Shown here: piece after piece, positions 58,032 to 64,000 of the stretch
How positions within the stretch are numbered: the first letter of the stretch is position 1
How the letters are laid out: every line of letters begins with the position of its first letter
From: Saccharomyces paradoxus
Lineage: Eukaryota > Ascomycota > Saccharomycetes > Saccharomycetales > Saccharomycetaceae
Direction: 5' to 3'
Assembly: GCF_002079055.1 (NCBI RefSeq)
Contig: NC_047492.1
Coordinates: 232,035-296,034, forward strand
Length of the DNA: 64,000 nucleotides
Notes under the pieces: model-generated
What the model saw: only the letters and a program-made list of their open reading frames with translations
Told to the model about the DNA's origin: nothing
The model's database searches: none
Translations under genes and position numbers: made by a program

Positions 58032-61000
58032 AGATTCTGCATCTTCTCAATAGCTTAATTATTACATTCTTAGATGATGATAAGACGGAAACTGGACAAT
58101 CTTTTGTTTATATTGATGGATTTCTTGTCAAAAAGCATAACAATCAACATACTATTGTTAATTTCGAAACTTACAAAAATAAAATGAAAGTTTCCGATAG
58201 GCGTAAGTTTGAAAAAGCAAACTTTGACGAGTTTGAGTCGGCTCTAAATAACAAAAACGACTTGGTACATTGTCCCTCAATAACTTTATTTGAATCGATC
58301 CCCACGGAAGTGCGGTCATTCTACGAAGACGAAAAGTCTGGTCTAATCAAAGTGGTAAAATTCAGAACTGGTGCAATGGATAGGAAAAGGTCTTTTGAAA
58401 AAATAGTCATTTCCGTCATGGTCGGGAAAAATGTACAAAAGTTCCTGACGTTTGTTGAAGACGAACCAGATTTCCAGGGCGGACCAATCCCTTCAAAGTA
58501 TCTTATTCCCAAGAAAATCAACTTGATGGTCTACACGTTGTTTCAAGTGCATACTTTGAAATTCAATAGAAAGGATTACGATACCCTTTCTCTTTTTTAC
58601 CTCAACAGAGGATACTATAATGAGTTGAGTTTCCGTGTCCTGGAACGTTGTTACGAAACAGCAAGTGCCAGGCCGAACGACAGCTCTACGATGCGTACTT
58701 TCACCAACTTTGTTTCTGGCACACCTATTGTAAGGAATCTTCAGAAAAGCACCATAAGGAAATATGGATACAATTTGGCACCCTATATGTTTTTGTTACT
58801 ACACGTAGATGAGCTATCGATTTTTTCCGCATATCAAGCAAGTCTACCTGGTGAAAAGAAGGTCGACACAGAGCGGCTGAAGCGTGATCTATGCCCACGT
58901 AAACCCACTGAGATAAAATACTTTTCACAGATATGTAACGATATGATGAACAAAAAAGACCGATTGGGTGATATTTTGCATATTATCTTGCGAGCATGTG
59001 CGCTTAATTTTGGGGCAGGTCCCCGTGGTGGCGCTGGTGACGAAGAGGATCGATCTATTACGAATGAAGAACCCATTATTCCCTCTGTGGACGAGCATGG
59101 CTTGAAAGTATGTAAGTTGCGCAGTCCTAACACTCCACGAAGACTCAGAAAAACACTAGATGCCGTGAAAGCTTTATTGGTGTCGTCTTGTGCTTGTACC
59201 GCAAGGGATTTAGATATATTTGATGACAACAACGGCGTTGCAATGTGGAAATGGATCAAAATTCTGTACCACGAAGTAGCGCGGGAAACCACGCTGAAGG
59301 ACTCTTATAGAATAACTTTGGTACCTTCTTCTGATGGTATATCAGTATGTGGAAAACTTTTTAATCGCGAGTATGTCCGCGGCTTTTACTTTGCATGCAA
59401 GGCTCAGTTCGATAACCTTTGGGGAGAGTTGAACAACTGCTTTTATATGCCTACAGTGGTTGATATTGCCGGCCTCATTTTGCGTAATCGAGAAGTTTTG
59501 TTCAGAGAGCCAAAGCGAGGAATTGACGAGTATCTGGAAAACGATTCTTTTCTTCAAATGATACCTGTTAAATATCGTGAAATTGTGCTGCCCAAGTTGA
59601 GAAGAGATACTAACAAAATGACCGCGGCTCTTAAAAATAAAGTCACTGTTGCAATTGACGAGCTTACGGTGCCACTTATGTGGATGGTCCATTTTGCCGT
59701 AGGATACCCTTACCGTTATCCAGAGCTTCAGCTACTCGCTTTTGCCGGTCCTCAGCGCAACGTATACGTCGACGATACAACAAGACGCATCCAACTGTAC
59801 ACTGATTACAACAAGAACGGTTCATCGGAGCCTCGACTAAAGACGCTTGACGGACTCACTTCAGATTACGTGTTTTATTTTGTCACTGTGCTAAGGCAAA
59901 TGCAAATATGTGCGCTTGGTAACAGTTATGACGCTTTTAATCATGATCCTTGGATGGATGTGGTGGGATTTGAGGATCCAGATCAAGTAACAAATCGAGA
60001 CATTTCGAGGATAGTTTTGTATTCCTACATGTTTCTGAATACCGCGAAGGGCTGTCTGGTTGAATACGCAACTTTTCGGCAGTACATGAGGGAACTTCCG
60101 AAGAATGCACCTCAGAAGCTGAATTTTCGGGAGATGCGTCAGGGGTTGATTGCCCTAGGACGGCACTGCGTAGGTAGCAGATTTGAAACAGATTTGTACG
60201 AGTCGGCGACGAGTGAACTCATGGCCAATCATTCCGTTCAAACAGGGCGAAATATTTACGGTGTGGATTCCTTTTCGTTAACTAGTGTCAGTGGGACGAC
60301 CGCCACTTTATTGCAGGAACGAGCTTCCGAGCGCTGGATTCAATGGTTAGGCCTTGAAAGCGACTACCATTGTTCATTCTCTAGTACTCGGAATGCGGAA
60401 GACGTAGTGGCAGGTGAGGCGGCGAGTTCAGATCATCATCAAAAAATTTCAAGAGTAACGCGAAAAAGGCCCCGAGAGCCCAAGAGTACAAACGATATCC
60501 TCGTCGCAGGCCAGAAACTCTTTGGCAGCTCCTTTGAATTCAGGGACTTGCATCAGTTGCGCTTATGTCATGAAATATACATGGCAGACACACCCTCTGT
60601 GGCAGTACAGGCCCCACCGGGCTATGGTAAGACGGAGTTATTTCATCTCCCCTTGATAGCACTGGCGTCTAAGGGCGACGTGAAATATGTGTCGTTTCTG
60701 TTTGTACCGTACACAGTGTTGCTTGCTAATTGCATGATCAGGTTGGGCCGATGCGGTTGCTTGAATGTGGCCCCTGTAAGAAACTTTATTGAAGAAGGTT
60801 ACGATGGCGTTACTGATTTATACGTGGGGATCTACGATGATCTTGCTAGCACTAATTTCACAGACAGGATAGCTGCGTGGGAGAATATTGTTGAGTGCAC
60901 CTTTAGGACCAACAACGTAAAATTGGGTTACCTCATTGTAGATGAGTTTCACAACTTTGAAACGGAGGTCTACCGGCAGTCGCAATTTGGGGGCATAACT

Positions 61001-61935
61001 AACCTTGATTTTGACGCTTTTGAGAAAGCAATCTTTTTGAGCGGCACAGCCCCTGAGGCTGTAGCTGATGCTGCGTTGCAGCGTGTTGGGCTTACGGGAC
61101 TGGCCAAGAAATCGATGGACATCAACGAGCTCAAACGGTCGGAAGATCTCAGCAGAGGTCTATCCAGCTATCCAACACGGATGTTTAATCTAATCAAGGA
61201 GAAATCCGAGGTGCCTTTAGGGCATGTTCATAAAATTTGGAAGAAAGTGGAATCACAGCCCGAAGAAGCACTGAAGCTTCTTTTAGCCCTCTTTGAAAGT
61301 GAACCAGAGTCGAAGGCCATTGTAGTTGCAAGCACAACCAACCAAGTGGAAGAATTGGCCTGCTCTTGGAGAAAGTATTTTAGGGTGGTATGGATACACG
61401 GGAAGCTGGGTGCTGCAGAAAAGGTGTCTCGCACAAAGGAGTTTGTCACTGACGGTAGCATGCGAGTTCTCATCGGAACGAAATTAGTGACTGAAGGAAT
61501 TGACATTAAGCAATTGATGATGGTGATCATGCTTGATAATAGACTTAATATTATTGAGCTCATTCAAGGCGTAGGGAGACTAAGAGATGGGGGCCTCTGT
61601 TATCTATTATCTAGAAAAAACAGTTGGGCGGCAAGGAATCGTAAGGGTGAATTACCACCAATTAAGGAAGGCTGTATAACCGAACAGGTACGCGAGTTCT
61701 ATGGACTTGAATCAAAGAAAGGAAAAAAGGGCCAGCATGTTGGATGCTGTGGCTCCAGGACAGACCTGTCTGCTGACACAGTGGAACTGATAGAAAGAAT
61801 GGACAGATTGGCTGAAAATCAGGCGACAGCTTCCATGTCGATCGTTGCGTTACCGTCTAGCTTCCAGGAGAGCAATAGCAGTGACAGGTACAGAAAGTAT
61901 TGCAGCAGTGATGAGGACAGCAACACGTGCATTCA

Positions 61936-62405
61936 TGGTAGTACTAATGCCAGTACTAACGCCAGTACTAATGCGACTACCACTGCTAGTACCAACGCCA
62001 GGACTAATGCGACTACCAATGCTAGTACTAATGCGACTACCAATGCCAGTACCAATGCGACTACCAACTCCAGCACTAATGCCAGTACCAATGCGACTAC
62101 CAACTCCAGCACTAATGCTACTACCACTGCCAGCACCAACGTCAGGACTAGTGCTACTACCACTGCCAGCATCAACGTCAGGACTAGTGCTACTACCACT
62201 GAAAGTACCAACTCCAGCACTAATGCGACTACCACTGCCAGCATCAACGTCAGGACTAATGCTACTACCACTGAAAGTACCAACTCCAGCACTAATGCTA
62301 CTACCACCGAAAGTACCAACTCCAACACTAGTGCTACTACCACTGCTAGCACCAACTCCAGCACTAATGCTACTACCACTGAAAGTACTAACGCTAGTGC
62401 CAAGG
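61936..62405 (+). repeat. 36-bp minisatellite in the Y' helicase gene
   Basis: About thirteen imperfect 36-bp units encoding 12-residue blocks such as [12 protein letters not shown] and [12 protein letters not shown]. This is the known Y' variable-number repeat; unit number differs between Y' copies. The frame is kept throughout. Confidence 0.93.
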
Positions 62406-63223
62406 AGGACGCCAATAAAGATGGCAATGCTGAGGATAATAGATTCCATCCAGTCACCGACATTAACAAAGAGCCGTATAAGCGGAAAGGGAGTCAAATG
62501 GTTTTGCTAGAGAGAAAGAAACTGAAAGCACAATTTCCCAATACTTCCGAGGATATGAATGTCTTACAGTTTCTTGGATTTCGGTCTGACGAAATTAAAC
62601 ATCTTTTCCTCTATGGTATTGACATATACTTCTGCCCAGAGGGCGTATTCACACAATACGGATTATGCAAGGGCTGTCAAAAGATGTTCGAGCTCTGTGT
62701 CTGTTGGGCTGGGCAGAAAGTATCGTATCGGAGGATGGCTTGGGAAGCACTAGCTGTGGAGAGAATGCTGCGAAATGACGAGGAATACAAAGAATACTTG
62801 GAAGACATCGAGCCATATCATGGGGACCCTGTAGGATATTTGAAATATTTTAGCGTAAAAAGGAGAGAGATCTACTCTCAGATACAGAGAAATTATGCTT
62901 GGTACCTGGCCATTACTAGAAGAAGAGAAACAATTAGTGTATTGGATTCGACAAGAGGCAAGCAAGGGAGCCAAGTTTTCCGCATGTCTGGAAGGCAGAT
63001 CAAAGAGTTGTATTATAAAGTATGGAGCAACTTGCGTGAATCGAAGACAGAGGTACTGCAGTACTTTTTGAACTGGGACGAGAAAAAGTGCCAGGAAGAA
63101 TGGGAGGCAAAAGACGATACGGTCTTTGTGGAAGCGCTCGAGAAAGTTGGAGTTTTTTCAGCGTTTGCGTTCCATGACGAGCGCTGGACTGCAGGGTCCG
63201 CAGTACGTCAAGCTGCAGTTTAG

Positions 63224-63596
63224 CAGGCATCATCGGCAGTTGAGGAGCAGATATGAATTAAGTCTAGGAATGCACTTGCGAGATCAGATTGCGCTGGGAG
63301 TTACCCCATCTAAAGTGCCGCATTGGACGGCATTCCTGTCGATGCTGATAGGGCTGTTCTACAATAAAATATTTCGGCAGAAACTGGAGTATCTTTTGGA
63401 GCAGATTTCGGAGGTGTGGTTGTTACCACATTGGGTTGATTTGGCAAACGTTGAAGTTCTCGCTGCAGATAACACGAGGGTACCGCTGTACATGCTGATG
63501 GTAGCGGTTCACAAAGAGCTGGATAGCGATGATGTTCCAGACGGTAGATTTGATATATTATTATGTAGAGATTCGAGCAGAGAAGTTGGAGAGTGA
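63224..63596 (+). pseudogene. YRF1: Detached C-terminus of the Y' helicase (+1 frame)
   Basis: The frame that carries the normal Y' helicase C-terminus is open from before 63126 to the stop at 63594-63596, with [33 protein letters not shown] and the end DSSREVGE. It overlaps the frameshifted main frame and is separated from it only by the extra T at 63153-63158. Confidence 0.85.
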
Positions 63597-64000
63597 AGGA
63601 AATTGTTGTTACGAAAGTCACTGATTATGTATTGTGTAGTATAGTATATTGTAAGAAATTTTTTTTGTAGGGAATATGCGTTTTGATGTAGTATTTCACT
63701 GTTTTGATTTAGTGTTTGTTGCACGGCAGTAGCGAGAGACAAGTGCGAAAGAGTAGGATAAAAAGACAATCTATAAAAAGTAAACATAAAATAAAGGTAG
63801 TAAGTAGCTTTTGGTTGAACATCCGGGTAAGAGTCAATAGGGCTTGGAGGAGACGTACATGAGGGCTATTTAGGGCTATTTAGGGCTATGTAGAGGTGCT
63901 GTAGGGCTAAAGAACAGGATTTCATTTTCATTTTTTTTAATTTCGGTCAGAAAGCCGGGTAAGAAGTGACAGCGAGAGTAAAGATAGATGTGAAAAGTGT
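63597..64000. other. Distal Y' noncoding end with ARS consensus and 10-bp repeats
   Basis: A perfect ACS on the minus strand (TAAACATAAAA on plus, 63781-63791) is probably the Y' replication origin. Three tandem copies of AGGGCTATTT lie at 63862-63891. No terminal TG1-3 tract is included; it should begin directly after the last base. Confidence 0.7.

Larger units (their letters stand above)
57866..63223 (+). pseudogene. YRF1: Y' helicase (YRF1-type), frameshifted near the 3' end
   Basis: Y'-encoded helicase, strongly expressed in telomerase-deficient survivors. Exon 1 is 57866-57884 (MEIENE), exon 2 starts at 58032. As sequenced it encodes 1736 residues and ends at 63223. The helicase core has Walker A APPGYGKT (near position 60613), DEFH (near 60940), SGTAPE motif III and [10 protein letters not shown] motif VI (near 61566). 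The Thr/Asn/Ser minisatellite follows, then the C-terminal region. At 63153-63158 a run of six T puts the frame into [12 protein letters not shown] and an early stop. The normal C-terminus ([17 protein letters not shown] to DSSREVGE) is intact in the +1 frame to 63596. Confidence 0.9.
57348..64000 (+). mobile_element. Y' subtelomeric element, long form
   Basis: About 6.65 kb from the end of the internal TG tract to the window edge, which fits Y'-long (about 6.7 kb, against 5.2 kb for short). It contains the spliced helicase gene, the 36-bp minisatellite, an ARS consensus and the distal 10-bp repeats. The final bases (…GATGTGAAAAGTGT) are those I recall at the Y' border to terminal TG repeats. 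The protein is only about 1% different from S. cerevisiae Y' copies as I remember them, less than the unique genes. Confidence 0.93.

Noticed and set aside
61845-62510. Frames of 178-221 codons on both strands over the Y' minisatellite
   Set aside because: A 36-bp repeat without stops is open in several frames; only the helicase frame continues into conserved sequence on both sides.
1-64000. CRISPR array, prophage or bacterial operon
   Set aside because: Introns, Pol III tRNA signals, Rap1/PACE/MCB motifs, X and Y' elements all show a yeast chromosome; no direct-repeat/spacer array was seen.

Overview
The window is the right end of a Saccharomyces chromosome VI, running from the arm (position 1) to the last bases of the chromosome end (position 64000). 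Gene order follows S. cerevisiae S288C YFR031C to YFR055W without a gap: SMC2, RPL2A, RRT5, RPL29, QCR6, PHO4, CDC26, RSC8, IRC5, OSW7, SAP155, ERJ5, KEG1, IRC6, DUG1, YFR045W, CNN1, BNA6, RMD8, KGD4/YMR31, PRE4, RET2, RPN12, HXK1, IRC7. Against the S288C proteins as I remember them, conserved genes (HXK1) differ by a few percent and fast-evolving ones (PHO4, CDC26) by clearly more. This fits the sister species S. paradoxus better than S. cerevisiae. That species call is an inference.

Positions 1-36600 are ordinary, compact arm sequence: single-exon genes with short promoters, two spliced genes (RPL2A with a 4-nt first exon, YFR045W with a 12-nt first exon) and one tRNA-Lys(CUU). Several promoters carry motifs that fit their genes: MCB boxes at SMC2 and CNN1, MSEs at RRT5, PACE/Rpn4 boxes at both proteasome genes PRE4 and RPN12, Rap1-like pairs upstream of the ribosomal-protein genes, and Mig1 sites at HXK1. 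One small conserved-looking gene (7944-8234) lies divergent from PHO4, and KGD4 has an in-frame 30-codon extension that opens with TTG.

Positions 36600-56200 are subtelomeric: sparse genes and long empty stretches. They hold a 1770-residue GPI-anchored mannoprotein with a Hyphal_reg_CWP/HPF1-like N-domain and 78-bp tandem repeats, a full-length 400-residue IRC7 beta-lyase, a PAU seripauperin, a 5'-truncated COS gene joined directly to a 97-bp piece of a Ty1/Ty2 delta LTR, and an intact IMD2-type IMP dehydrogenase. In S288C the IMD2 locus is on chromosome VIII, so the distal part has been reshuffled relative to S288C.

Positions 56200-64000 are the chromosome end: a core X element with a perfect ARS consensus, a 15-bp x4 array of forkhead-type TGTTTAC sites, TTAGGG repeats, about 186 bp of internal TG1-3 telomere repeat, then a long-form (about 6.65 kb) Y' element. 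The Y' helicase gene has its short first exon and intron, but a T6 homopolymer near its 3' end shifts the frame and replaces the last ~150 residues. No terminal telomere repeat is in the window; the sequence stops at what I recognise as the Y' end.
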